Source: an uncultured Clostridia bacterium
Lineage (GTDB): Bacteria > Bacillota > Clostridia > Oscillospirales > JAAYOS01
DNA length: 12,294 bases
Direction: 5' to 3'
Assembly (NCBI GenBank): GCA_944386395.1
Contig: CALXAZ010000031.1
Coordinates: 1-12,294 of the forward strand
The notes beneath the pieces are model-generated. The model saw only the letters and a program-made list of their open reading frames with translations. It had not been told where the DNA came from and ran no database searches. The translations under genes and the position numbers were made by a program. Shown here in pieces: positions 1 to 7,482 of the stretch. Within the stretch, counting starts at the first letter, position 1. Each line of letters begins with the position of its first letter.

Positions 1-2
1 AT

Positions 3-68
3 GGCTTTAAAGCAGCAAGTAAAAGGCTTTACATTAAACTGATTAAACTGACCGAAACACAACAGTAA
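3..68 (+). CDS. Possible C-terminal end of a gene entering from the left edge (partial)
   Basis: An open frame enters from the left edge and reads 21 codons to a TAA at 66-68. The visible residues are basic and hydrophobic, ending in KLIKLTETQQ. This is too short to assign to a family. Frame 1 also runs open from base 1 to a TGA at 40-42, so the frame choice is not certain. If it is real, the gene converges on the minus-strand regulator that ends at 350, and the hairpins at 262-336 would lie between the two ends. Confidence 0.25.
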   Translation, partial: GFKAASKRLYIKLIKLTETQQ

Positions 69-261
69 CCTTTGTGATAATATCCCGCAGTTGGTAAGAG
101 TCTACCTCCTATTCAAGGATATCCCCAGATGTTGCAAAAGATCGTTCCGTTTCCTGAATTCCGCTATGGGAAATATAAATTCTTTCATTGCGATGTGTAT
201 GCTGTAATGGACTCCATTCCAGAGAAACTCCACTTCTCCATGACATCTCATGCAGGTTTGG

Positions 262-288
262 AAATCGCTTATAGTTGTAAAGCGATTT
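262..288 (+). terminator. Hairpin with T-rich tail, possible rightward terminator
   Basis: AAATCGCTT (262-270) and AAGCGATTT (280-288) form a perfect 9-bp stem around a 9-nt loop, followed by TATT. Stem GC is low. It could end transcription coming from the left edge. No protein-coding gene is supported in 69-350: the open frames there overlap the regulator's 3' end and the hairpins and look fortuitous. Confidence 0.3.
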
Positions 289-300
289 TATTCCATTGTT

Positions 301-336
301 CCTGCCGCGTCTGTCCCGATGGACAGACGCGGCAGG
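301..336. terminator. 16-bp perfect GC-rich hairpin between convergent gene ends
   Basis: Arms 301-316 and 321-336 are perfect reverse complements (16 bp) around the 4-nt loop CGAT. The hairpin starts 14 bp beyond the stop codon of the minus-strand regulator. On the plus strand it is followed by ATTTCTTATC. On the minus strand it is followed by AACAATGG, so the T-tract is poor in both directions. It is likely a terminator or an mRNA 3'-end stabilising structure. The first 14 bases of the left arm recur exactly at 1782-1795 inside the regulator gene. Confidence 0.5.
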
Positions 337-349
337 ATTTCTTATCATA

Positions 350-2560
350 TTACAAAAAATCTTTCTTCCGGTACTGTGACGGCGTAATACCTTCATACTT
401 TTTAAACGCACGGATCAGCGCTAAATCGTTGGAAAATCCCGACATTTCAGCTATCGAGGCAACAGTGCGATCGGTATCTATCAGCAGCTCCTTTGCTTTC
501 TCCATCCTAAGCTGCTGGATAAAATTCAATGGAGTAAGTCCACTATGCTGCATCACGATACGGGAAAGGTCGTATTGGGATATGTCGAGAGTCTCGATTA
601 TTTGACTGATATTCATATCAGAGCGATATGCATTGTTATATATGTATCTAATAACATCGCTCCCTTCTCTTCCTTTTAATTTTTCTTCTGTGCTTCTTTT
701 CAACAGTTTAAGAATCTGTCGAGTAGCAGCAATAAATTCCTCTTTTGTACGTATTATGGTCAGATGATCCAGCTTTTCGATCAGTTTTTCAGGCAGAGCG
801 GAACCTGTTTTATCAGCCTGCTCATCTATTACGCGTGCAATGAAATCTGACAAGAACAAAATCCGGTTTCGCAGTATGGTTTCACTTTTGCCGGAAGCCG
901 GTGCTTCAATGAGCTGTATTATCAAATTTTCAGCTTCCTCATAATTCATCAGCATCAACGAGTTGAAAATTTTCCGCTGCAGTGCCAGCAGGTCGCTTCC
1001 GGAAATATTTTCACTAAAGCTCATATCGAGCGCCGGGATGTTCAGCACTTTTCCGGGAGCAACAGCATAGCGTGCAGCGTCCATCGTGTCCACCACCTCA
1101 AAGTATACATCCCTTATGTTGTTGATGCTCTCTACTTCTGTGCCCACGATAGCGGTGCATATTATCTGAAAATTATCGTATATCGCAGATACTGCATACT
1201 CCAGCTTCTCCGCTGCCTGCATGTTCGATGTTTTGGAGCAGAGCAGAAAAGCCAAACTTTGCCCAATTTCAGCAATATATCTTGGTCCGTCTCCATATAG
1301 CAATTCGCCTATTATGTTTTGTACTATTATCCCACAGTGTTCGTCCGCTCCATGTTCATCCGAGTATATCCCTTCATCATCCACTCTAACAAGAACCACA
1401 TTAAAATGGCTGCACTTATCTGATATTCCCAGCTTTTTCATAACACTTCCGCTGATACTGCTTTTCTGCAGCAGCAATGTCACAGCAAGCTTCTGTTCTA
1501 TCTCTTCATTTGTGAGAGCGGTTATCTCATACCGCTTTTTCAACTGCCTTATGTTGCTGGAGATAAAGTCATATTCATCCCCCGGAACTTCCTCGGCACC
1601 GTTCGTGTCACGCAGGAATGATGATATCTCTTTAATTGGTTTGTATTGGCGCTCGGTCATGAAAAATGACAATGCCAGACTCACAGCTGCGCCGCACACC
1701 AGCAGAATAAGCAGAAGATCCCGCATCCATTTGAGCAGATACATATATTCGTCCGTTGGTACACCGATCATCAGTGACAGACCTGCCGCGTCTGTGGTCT
1801 CAGACAGCCATATCATATCATCGCTCTTTAGCTCATTGGCAGTTCCGATCAAAGTAAAATTTCCATTTTGATTTACGTATACATTTTTATTTAGAGCGAT
1901 AGCGAATACCGTTCCATTGCTGCTGTCCGCAAACGCTTCTGTCAGTGCGTTCTTCTGTACCCATGTATAGCTTGTCGGATAGACGAGATATGCCCGGTTC
2001 TTTCCGATGCTGACCGGGATAGTGAGAGTTATATAGTTGCCGCCGACCATACATTCTTCTAACTCTTTTCCAGCGGTGATCGATTCCATCAAGCCGCTTT
2101 CAAAGTCATATGTGTTCTCGGTAAGACTGAACAGGTCGAGCCGTCTTATACCATCCGCCGAAATAAGCAGCTCGGCTTCAGGGAAAAAGATAAAGGCGCT
2201 ATTTGCGTCCCTGAACAGAAGAGTATACCTTTCAAGCTCGTTTTTTATATGTATAGCCGAATCAACGCTCCTGAGAGAGAATCTATCCTTACCATTGGTC
2301 GCAATATCTTTTATATTCCTGTCGTTAAAAAAGCCGCTTGCAACAGTTTTTCCGTTGTTCAGATGTGCATCCATTATGGTAGTGATCTGCGAAAGCATAA
2401 GGCTGTAGTTTTTGTCTATAGCTCTGGTTATTGAGCTTTTTGACAGCATATAAAACAGAATCATCACTGCGAACAGCAGAACTGCAAGCAGCATATATGA
2501 GTACATCCATTTGTAACACAAAGATTTAAATTTTGAGTTTCGCAATCGTTCGATCAGCAT
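350..2560 (-). CDS. Membrane-tethered AraC/YesN-type transcriptional regulator with extracellular sensor
   Basis: Encodes a 736-residue one-component regulator if begun at the ATG at 2558-2560. This start is chosen because GGAGGG lies 13 nt upstream. A TTG at 2564-2566 lies 7 nt from the same site and could be used instead. The longer frame up to 2626 has no convincing ribosome binding site. Numbered from the ATG, residues about 20-39 form a first membrane helix, about 40-280 an extracellular sensor, and about 281-301 a second helix. A cytoplasmic linker and a degenerate GGDEF/GAF-like region (about 375-500) follow. The last 100 residues (about 636-733) are a double helix-turn-helix AraC DNA-binding domain ending in the typical GITPSQYRK. 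Family knowledge: such proteins usually activate carbohydrate or peptide uptake genes next to them. It is divergent from the lipoprotein cluster at 2974, which is the likely target. The ligand is unknown. Confidence 0.88.
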   Translation of the reverse strand: MLIERLRNSKFKSLCYKWMYSYMLLAVLLFAVMILFYMLSKSSITRAIDKNYSLMLSQITTIMDAHLNNGKTVASGFFNDRNIKDIATNGKDRFSLRSVDSAIHIKNELERYTLLFRDANSAFIFFPEAELLISADGIRRLDLFSLTENTYDFESGLMESITAGKELEECMVGGNYITLTIPVSIGKNRAYLVYPTSYTWVQKNALTEAFADSSNGTVFAIALNKNVYVNQNGNFTLIGTANELKSDDMIWLSETTDAAGLSLMIGVPTDEYMYLLKWMRDLLLILLVCGAAVSLALSFFMTERQYKPIKEISSFLRDTNGAEEVPGDEYDFISSNIRQLKKRYEITALTNEEIEQKLAVTLLLQKSSISGSVMKKLGISDKCSHFNVVLVRVDDEGIYSDEHGADEHCGIIVQNIIGELLYGDGPRYIAEIGQSLAFLLCSKTSNMQAAEKLEYAVSAIYDNFQIICTAIVGTEVESINNIRDVYFEVVDTMDAARYAVAPGKVLNIPALDMSFSENISGSDLLALQRKIFNSLMLMNYEEAENLIIQLIEAPASGKSETILRNRILFLSDFIARVIDEQADKTGSALPEKLIEKLDHLTIIRTKEEFIAATRQILKLLKRSTEEKLKGREGSDVIRYIYNNAYRSDMNISQIIETLDISQYDLSRIVMQHSGLTPLNFIQQLRMEKAKELLIDTDRTVASIAEMSGFSNDLALIRAFKKYEGITPSQYRKKDFL

Positions 2561-2743
2561 CTTCAACTCTGATCCCTCCATTTTGATAATTGCAAAAATG
2601 TGACATCGGCTATGTGATACCAGCAATTAAATACAGGTGTATCTTATCACAAATATAAAAAAGCTGATACTTTAATTTTTTTGACAAGCACTATCATTTT
2701 TTGATTTTCCCTATATAAAGTTTGGATAAAATAAAATTTGATC

Positions 2744-2772
2744 TTTAAATTTAGATGTTTTTACAATATAAT
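2744..2772 (+). promoter_or_regulatory. Candidate distal promoter for the solute-binding protein cluster
   Basis: TTTAAA (2744-2749) and a consensus TATAAT (2767-2772) are separated by 17 bp, giving a predicted start near 2779 and a leader of nearly 200 nt. The -35 is weak (4 of 6), as expected for an activator-dependent promoter. The site lies between the arms of the 14-bp inverted repeat, where a looped regulator could control it. Confidence 0.35.
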
Positions 2773-2818
2773 GTTGTTGCAATTTCTGAAAGCCATATGA
2801 TGCATTTGTTGCCCGTCT

Positions 2819-2839
2819 ACAGGCGGCGTAAATGCCTGT
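2819..2839. repeat. Inverted repeat ACAGGC-N9-GCCTGT
   Basis: ACAGGC at 2819-2824 and GCCTGT at 2834-2839 form a 6-bp inverted repeat with a 9-nt spacer, just before the right arm of the 14-bp repeat. It could be an operator or a small leader hairpin if transcription starts near 2779. Confidence 0.3.
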
Positions 2840-2877
2840 GCTGTAAAAAATGATAGTGTTAGTCAATGAACTGTCAC

Positions 2878-2906
2878 TTGATTTAGGATGTGTTTAGCTT
2901 TATCCT
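2878..2906 (+). promoter_or_regulatory. Candidate proximal promoter for the solute-binding protein cluster
   Basis: TTGATT (2878-2883), 17 bp, then TATCCT (2901-2906). Both hexamers match the consensus at 4 of 6 positions. The predicted start is near 2913, about 60 nt before the gene. It lies 20 bp downstream of the right arm of the 14-bp repeat, a usual position for an AraC-type activator site. It is an alternative or an addition to the distal promoter. Confidence 0.3.
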
Positions 2907-2922
2907 ATAGCCACAGATCTGA

Positions 2923-2942
2923 ATCGTACGATCATACGGTCA
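2923..2942. repeat. Palindrome ATCGTACGAT overlapping tandem TACGRTCA copies
   Basis: A perfect 10-bp palindrome lies at 2923-2932. It overlaps TACGATCA (2927-2934), which is followed directly by TACGGTCA (2935-2942). The element ends 14 bp before the ribosome binding site of the lipoprotein gene. It could be a repressor operator or part of a leader structure. Confidence 0.35.
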
Positions 2943-2973
2943 TATCAAATATAGAAAAGGAGGCAGTTTTAAA

Positions 2974-4620
2974 ATGAAAAAAATAACAAAAGCGGCGGCG
3001 TTTACGTTGATGCTGATCCTTACAGTATCACTGGTGGTTCCTCTCACAGCGTGCGGCGATGTGGAGACGACTGTTGCCGCTACTACAGAAACTACAGCCG
3101 CAACGACCGAAGCTTCTACAGCAGTACAAGCAGAAATAGATAATACAGAATTTGTGAATACTGTGCCTCTCACCGATGATTCATCGACCCTGACGGCGTG
3201 GAGAGCATGGACATCCACATTTTATGAAGATCCAAACGAGATCACTGCAAATAAGCTGTATGAGGAATTGACAAATGTACATATCGAATGGACCTGCGCA
3301 TCCACCACAAGCTCACAGGAACAGTTCAACATCATGATCGTTTCGCAGGAATATAACGATATGATCTGGGTGGGTTCCCCGCAGCCTTCGTACACAGGTG
3401 GAATCGACAAGGCGATCGCGGATGACGTCTTTATTGATGTAAAGGACTATATGCATCTTGCTACAAACTTTTCCGGGTACTACTACAGCAACGACACTAT
3501 ACGCAAGGCGCTTACAACTGATGGCGGCGCTATACATTTCTCTAATGTGCAATCCGGCGAACAGCCCGCCTGGTGCGGTCCCATGGCGAGGACAGACTGG
3601 ATAAAGGAGCTGGGAATGGACCGCATGGAAATAAAAACATATGATGACTGGTACGAAATGCTCACAGGGTTTAAGGACCTTGGATACTCAAATGCTTTGA
3701 GCATAGGCAATACCGGCTATGAGACAAACTGCCATGGTTTAACAGGGGGTTTTGGCTGTATTCCTTCATTTTATAACAAAGATGGCGTAGTCACTTTCGG
3801 AGCTATAGAGGAAGGGTTTAAAAGCTACCTTGAGACTATGAACAAATGGTATTCCGAGGATCTCATTGATTCAGACTTCTTTATAAGAGACTCAAGAGAC
3901 AAGCAGACACTCTTCACACAGGATAAGCTTGGCGCGACAGATTTTGGTTCGTATACTTCATCTCAGGCATGGCCGGAGGCACACGCGGGAGATGTAACAT
4001 GGGAGGCTGTTCCGATCCCGACTGTGGACGGAAGCATGTCACATTTTCGACGCAAAAACCCGCTAGCAGGAGCAACTCCGATATTTGTAACAACAGCGGC
4101 TGTTAAAAACGGGAATGTAGAAACAGCTATCCGCTGGGTAGACTACCGCTACAGCGATGAGGGGGCGTTCATACTGAACTACGGCCAGGAAGGCGTACAC
4201 TGGACTATGGGAAGCGACGGTATCCCGCATTTTACCGACGAATATCTGCACAATCCGGAGTATAGTGTCACCGACATGGGCAGTCTGCATACCGATAACC
4301 GTAATAGCGGCTATTATATGTGGATACGTGAGTATGATATGTACCCCGAAGAGGTCATCGAGCAGCAAGACGTATGGATGGCAAGTGGTACAGGTGACTG
4401 GAATCTTTCGGGAGTATCGCTTACTACAGAGGAAGGCAACGAGTATTCAGCGATATTCGGCGATATACAGACATTCATGGATGAGTCCATCGTTGCATTC
4501 ATTGTAGGCAATAAACCGCTGAGCGAGTGGGATTCTTATGTGCAGCAGATAAAGGATATGAACATCGACCGCTGTGTTGAGATCTATCAGCAGGCTCTCG
4601 ACCGCTACGAGGCACGTTAA
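2974..4620 (+). CDS. Extracellular solute-binding lipoprotein (ABC family, LplA/YtcQ-like)
   Basis: A 548-residue extracellular binding protein of the type that delivers oligosaccharides or related solutes to an ABC importer. The N-terminus has basic residues, a hydrophobic stretch and the lipobox L-T-A-C with Cys27, so it should be lipid-anchored on the outer face of the membrane. Residues about 28-55 form a Thr/Ala/Glu-rich linker. The mature part is rich in Trp and Tyr, and a C-terminal stretch around residues 385-425 (AIRWVDYRYSDEG, then NYGQEGVHW) is typical of the LplA/YtcQ group. The start is fixed by AAGGAGG at 2957-2963, 10 nt before the ATG. It is first in a three-gene cluster with the MBL hydrolase and esterase. 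The permease genes that usually follow such proteins are missing. The substrate cannot be read from the sequence. Confidence 0.9.
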   Translation: MKKITKAAAFTLMLILTVSLVVPLTACGDVETTVAATTETTAATTEASTAVQAEIDNTEFVNTVPLTDDSSTLTAWRAWTSTFYEDPNEITANKLYEELTNVHIEWTCASTTSSQEQFNIMIVSQEYNDMIWVGSPQPSYTGGIDKAIADDVFIDVKDYMHLATNFSGYYYSNDTIRKALTTDGGAIHFSNVQSGEQPAWCGPMARTDWIKELGMDRMEIKTYDDWYEMLTGFKDLGYSNALSIGNTGYETNCHGLTGGFGCIPSFYNKDGVVTFGAIEEGFKSYLETMNKWYSEDLIDSDFFIRDSRDKQTLFTQDKLGATDFGSYTSSQAWPEAHAGDVTWEAVPIPTVDGSMSHFRRKNPLAGATPIFVTTAAVKNGNVETAIRWVDYRYSDEGAFILNYGQEGVHWTMGSDGIPHFTDEYLHNPEYSVTDMGSLHTDNRNSGYYMWIREYDMYPEEVIEQQDVWMASGTGDWNLSGVSLTTEEGNEYSAIFGDIQTFMDESIVAFIVGNKPLSEWDSYVQQIKDMNIDRCVEIYQQALDRYEAR

Positions 4621-4644
4621 AAATTTTTAAAATGGTTTCAGGCA

Positions 4645-4672
4645 GATAAGTATGGCTAAATCCATACTTATC
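4645..4672 (+). other. Intercistronic hairpin after the lipoprotein gene
   Basis: GATAAGTATGG (4645-4655) and CCATACTTATC (4662-4672) form an 11-bp perfect stem with a 6-nt loop. It is extended by two more GC pairs across an A/C mismatch. The next bases are cgcaaattac, with no T-tract, so it is a poor terminator. In binding-protein operons such hairpins often protect the upstream message or reduce downstream transcription, giving more binding protein than enzyme. That role is inferred here. Confidence 0.55.
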
Positions 4673-4716
4673 CGCAAATTACAAAAACAACTAAAAAAGA
4701 AGAAAGGGAGACTCGA

Positions 4717-5520
4717 ATGAAAACTACGCACACAGTAGTTCAGGAAGGACCGGATCTCTGGCGTTTTAACGAGGCTCAGGGAGAGCGTCCATATGTTGAC
4801 TCATATCTTCTAATAGGAACAGAAAGGGCTGTTTTAATAGATGCTTTACAGTTGGAACAGGAAGTGAGTCTGGTGGATGAAGTGCGCAGCCGCACATGTC
4901 TGCCGGTGGATGTTCTGCTGACACACGGTCATCCGGATCACGCAGGCGCGGAAGTCGCAAAGCTTGCCTCAGCAGAGGGATTCACAGTGTATATGAGCCA
5001 TCTGGATATGCCGATATACAGCGGTTTTTCGGGTGGGGATATCTCGAACGAAAAGATCCATGACATTCGGGAGGGTGACATATGGGATCTGGGCAATATG
5101 AAGCTTATAGCCTACCAGTTGGCAGGGCACACACCCGGGAGCTTTGTGTTTGTGGACTTTGAAGGTAACCGCGCTTTTGCTGGAGATGTGTTCGGTCTGT
5201 GGATGCAGCTTCCGCACAGTCTGCCGTTGACAGCATATTTTGAGGATCTGAAACGCTTCGAAGAAGTGATAGCGGATACCCCTGAAATGGTGTTTTACAC
5301 AGGTCATCTGCCGCAGTCTCAAAATAAGCCGAGGTCGGTAAGTGTATGCAGGGAAATGCATGAGCTCTGCCAGATGATAATTGACGGTACATATGAGGGA
5401 GAGCCTGTGCCTGTACGCTCAGGCAGTGAGAATGATCGTATGGCAGAGCTGATGAAAGGTGCGCGTTCAGCAAAATACAATAGTGTTCGGATGATGTACC
5501 GTCCGGATCGCATAAAATGA
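4717..5520 (+). CDS. MBL-fold metallo-hydrolase
   Basis: A 267-residue cytoplasmic metallo-beta-lactamase-fold hydrolase (no signal peptide). The full metal-binding set is visible: His70, His72, Asp74 and His75 in THGHPDHAG, His138 in AGHTPGS, Asp157 in AGDVFG and His197 in YTGHLP. It should therefore bind two metal ions and be active. The superfamily covers thiolesterases, lactonases, phosphodiesterases and others, and the substrate is not determined. AAGGGAG at 4704-4710 sets the start. It lies 96 bp after the lipoprotein gene, with a hairpin between them, and 51 bp before the carboxylesterase gene. A second hydrolase beside an esterase suggests stepwise hydrolysis of one imported ester- or lactone-containing compound, which is inference. 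Confidence 0.88.
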   Translation: MKTTHTVVQEGPDLWRFNEAQGERPYVDSYLLIGTERAVLIDALQLEQEVSLVDEVRSRTCLPVDVLLTHGHPDHAGAEVAKLASAEGFTVYMSHLDMPIYSGFSGGDISNEKIHDIREGDIWDLGNMKLIAYQLAGHTPGSFVFVDFEGNRAFAGDVFGLWMQLPHSLPLTAYFEDLKRFEEVIADTPEMVFYTGHLPQSQNKPRSVSVCREMHELCQMIIDGTYEGEPVPVRSGSENDRMAELMKGARSAKYNSVRMMYRPDRIK

Positions 5521-5571
5521 ATATAAACATGATGACGCTCTATATGAGCAAATAGCAGAAAGGAAATAGAA

Positions 5572-7059
5572 ATGATAGAACGCATAGCAGCTACACAGCA
5601 GGGAAAACTGCGCGGCATCCCCGGACGTAATGAGACGGTGACAGTGTTCAAGGGCGTCCCTTATGCCAAAGCGCCTGTTGGAGAACTTCGTTGGAGAGAA
5701 CCACAGCCCCCGGTAGCCTGGTCCGGCATTCGTGAAGCAGGTACATTCGGCGCGATACCTGTACAGACCAAAGGTTATTTTATGAGTACAGCGTTTGAGG
5801 ATCTCTACTTGTCGGAGGATTGCCTTTATCTGAATATATGGACACCTGATGTATTGGGTTCTGCGCCGGTAATGGTATGGTTCTATGGCGGAGCGTTTCA
5901 GGGCGGATGCTCCAGCGACCCGATGTTTGACGGCGAGAGCTTTGCCGGTCAGGGGATCATTGTAGTAACAGTGAATTATCGCGTCGGAATTATGGGAAAT
6001 CTTGCGCATCCCGAGATGCGGAGCGAATCACCTTATGGGACTAGTGGTAACTTTACTGTGCTGGATCAGATCGCAGCCCTGAAGTGGGTACAGGCGAATA
6101 TTGCAGCGTTTGGCGGAGATCCGGCGGCCGTGACAATAGCAGGGCAGAGTGCCGGTGGCGGCAGTGTCTGCAACATGATCTCATCTCCGTTAGCCAAAGG
6201 ACTCTTCCGTCAGGCAATCATTCAGAGCGGTGACCGCCTAATGGGAGATCCGCACAAAAACAGTGGGGAACATCCAGAAGAGATCGGCAAGAAACTGGCA
6301 GAGCTTCTGGGCGATGGCACTTTGGCATCATTGCGTGCACTCCCATATACAGAGCTGGTACGTCCGGATTACGATGCGGCAAAGGAACTTACAGGCAGAA
6401 TGTGTTCACCGTACATAGATGGTGTGATACTGCCTTACGCATACGAAGAAAGCCTGAACAGCAGTATCGGCAATAATGTTCCAATGATAGTTGGCTCAAA
6501 TCTAGATGAGGGCTTTATTGGAGCAAATGTTACAGATTTTACTGAAGCTTTGAGCATGTTTGGTGACGAAGCCGCCGCAATAGCGGAGGCATATCCCAGG
6601 GGAGCGACAGAGGAAGAGATGCGTGATACTCTCACTGCGATAGGCTCTGTGCAGTGGAAACTGCGCCTTGCGGTATGGGGACAGCTGCGTGCCGAACGGA
6701 TGCAGCTGCCGACTTGGCACTATCAGTTCTGCCGCCGCACACAGATCGATGGTCGTATGTTTGGTGCGAGACACAGCAGTGAACTGTCATACGTATACAA
6801 TTCATACGATGCAATGCCACCGCAGATGATGAGATTCGCCGGTTCCGCCAATCGGGAACTTTCAAATGCAATGAATCACTACTGGGGCAATTTCATCAAA
6901 ACGGGAGATCCTAACGGAGATGGTCTGCCGTTATGGCAGAGTAAGGAACAGGCGCCGGAACAGCATATGCGGTTTGACGACAACTGGGGCATGGAAAATG
7001 ACATTGCCGAGCCGCGCGAAGAACTTATACTGCTGGCGGTCCGTCGGGCACTGCTGTAG
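5572..7059 (+). CDS. Type-B carboxylesterase (alpha/beta hydrolase, COesterase family)
   Basis: A 495-residue carboxylesterase of the PnbA/cholinesterase-like family, close to the usual bacterial length. The N-terminal GIPY-like segment FKGVPYAKAPVGELRW (about 26-41) and SEDCLYLNIWTP (about 81-92) are family hallmarks. The oxyanion-hole loop is WFYGGAF (about 103-109), with Tyr in the place often held by His, a common variant. The catalytic triad is Ser193 in GQSAGG, Glu313 in SNLDEG and His401 in GARHSSELSYVY. No signal peptide is present, so it acts in the cytoplasm on imported or diffusing esters. AAAGGA at 5559-5564 lies 7 nt before the ATG. It is the last gene of the cluster, and a hairpin at 7151-7180 may close the unit. 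The natural substrate is unknown. Confidence 0.92.
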   Translation: MIERIAATQQGKLRGIPGRNETVTVFKGVPYAKAPVGELRWREPQPPVAWSGIREAGTFGAIPVQTKGYFMSTAFEDLYLSEDCLYLNIWTPDVLGSAPVMVWFYGGAFQGGCSSDPMFDGESFAGQGIIVVTVNYRVGIMGNLAHPEMRSESPYGTSGNFTVLDQIAALKWVQANIAAFGGDPAAVTIAGQSAGGGSVCNMISSPLAKGLFRQAIIQSGDRLMGDPHKNSGEHPEEIGKKLAELLGDGTLASLRALPYTELVRPDYDAAKELTGRMCSPYIDGVILPYAYEESLNSSIGNNVPMIVGSNLDEGFIGANVTDFTEALSMFGDEAAAIAEAYPRGATEEEMRDTLTAIGSVQWKLRLAVWGQLRAERMQLPTWHYQFCRRTQIDGRMFGARHSSELSYVYNSYDAMPPQMMRFAGSANRELSNAMNHYWGNFIKTGDPNGDGLPLWQSKEQAPEQHMRFDDNWGMENDIAEPREELILLAVRRALL

Positions 7060-7150
7060 ACTTGTTGACAACAGGCGGTGTGGAGCGATGGATAGAACGG
7101 TGAAAATCAACAGCTCAAAATCTGAGTAGAAGTAAACAAAGAAAAAGGAT

Positions 7151-7180
7151 TCGAGGTGTGAGCGATGGCTCACACCTCGA
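7151..7180. terminator. 13-bp perfect hairpin downstream of the esterase gene
   Basis: TCGAGGTGTGAGC (7151-7163) and GCTCACACCTCGA (7168-7180) pair perfectly around the loop GATG. On the plus strand it is followed by AAAAACTTTCGG, so there is no proper T-tract. On the minus strand the stem is followed by ATCCTTTTTC. It probably ends the esterase transcript or protects its 3' end, and may act in both directions. Bases 7181-7347 hold no gene or clear element beyond a weak 5-bp stem at 7272-7288. Confidence 0.5.
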
Positions 7181-7347
7181 AAAACTTTCGGAGAGTCTTA
7201 AAATGTTTTTTAAACAACCGAAAAATGCTGAATTATGCGATCCAAGGCTACCCAAAACTATCTAATGATATCGCCGTTTTGGGCGGCGTTTAGGTCGGAA
7301 GAAAGCTACTTGAAATTACTGCAACAAAACATACTGCTAAACACAGA

Positions 7348-7379
7348 AAAGACCTGAAATCAACTGATTTCAGGTCTTT
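7348..7379 (-). terminator. Rho-independent terminator of the initiator tRNA gene
   Basis: AAAGACCTGAAATC (7348-7361) and GATTTCAGGTCTTT (7366-7379) form a 14-bp stem with a 4-nt loop. It begins 2 nt beyond the 3' end of the minus-strand tRNA, and read on that strand it ends in TCTTTTCTG. The plus-strand tail TTTGTTGG means it could also work rightward. Confidence 0.75.
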
Positions 7380-7381
7380 GT

Positions 7382-7458
<77 letters not shown>

Positions 7459-7482
7459 ATATTGAGCCTTTAAAGCTATATT

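Larger units (their letters stand above)
2689..2858. repeat. Exact 14-bp inverted repeat in the divergent control region
   Basis: CACTATCATTTTTT at 2689-2702 is repeated in inverse orientation as AAAAAATGATAGTG at 2845-2858. All 14 bases match, with 142 bp between the arms. Related TGATAC sequences occur at 2615-2620 and 2665-2670. The position between a divergent AraC-type regulator and its presumed target fits paired operators able to loop DNA, but no binding is shown. The 2627-2973 spacer holds no gene. Confidence 0.6.

Noticed and set aside
109..605. Open frames of 100 residues (minus, 109-411) and 158 residues (plus, 129-605)
   Set aside because: They overlap the regulator's 3' end and the hairpins, lack ribosome binding sites and resemble no family. 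An AGGAGG on the minus strand at 105-110 has no start codon at a usable distance.
2581..2626. Longer N-terminus of the regulator starting at 2626 or 2581
   Set aside because: Neither ATG has a ribosome binding site. The residues added before the ATG at 2558-2560 are not typical, and GGAGGG lies just before the chosen start.
2681..2717. TTGACA at 2681 with TATATA at 2712 as a promoter
   Set aside because: The spacing is 25 bp, too far for a sigma-A promoter, and no -10 is found at 16-18 bp.
7064..7129. TTGACA (7065-7070) and a 13-codon frame starting at 7088 after the esterase
   Set aside because: No matching -10 follows, and the short peptide has no recognisable feature. It is probably chance.
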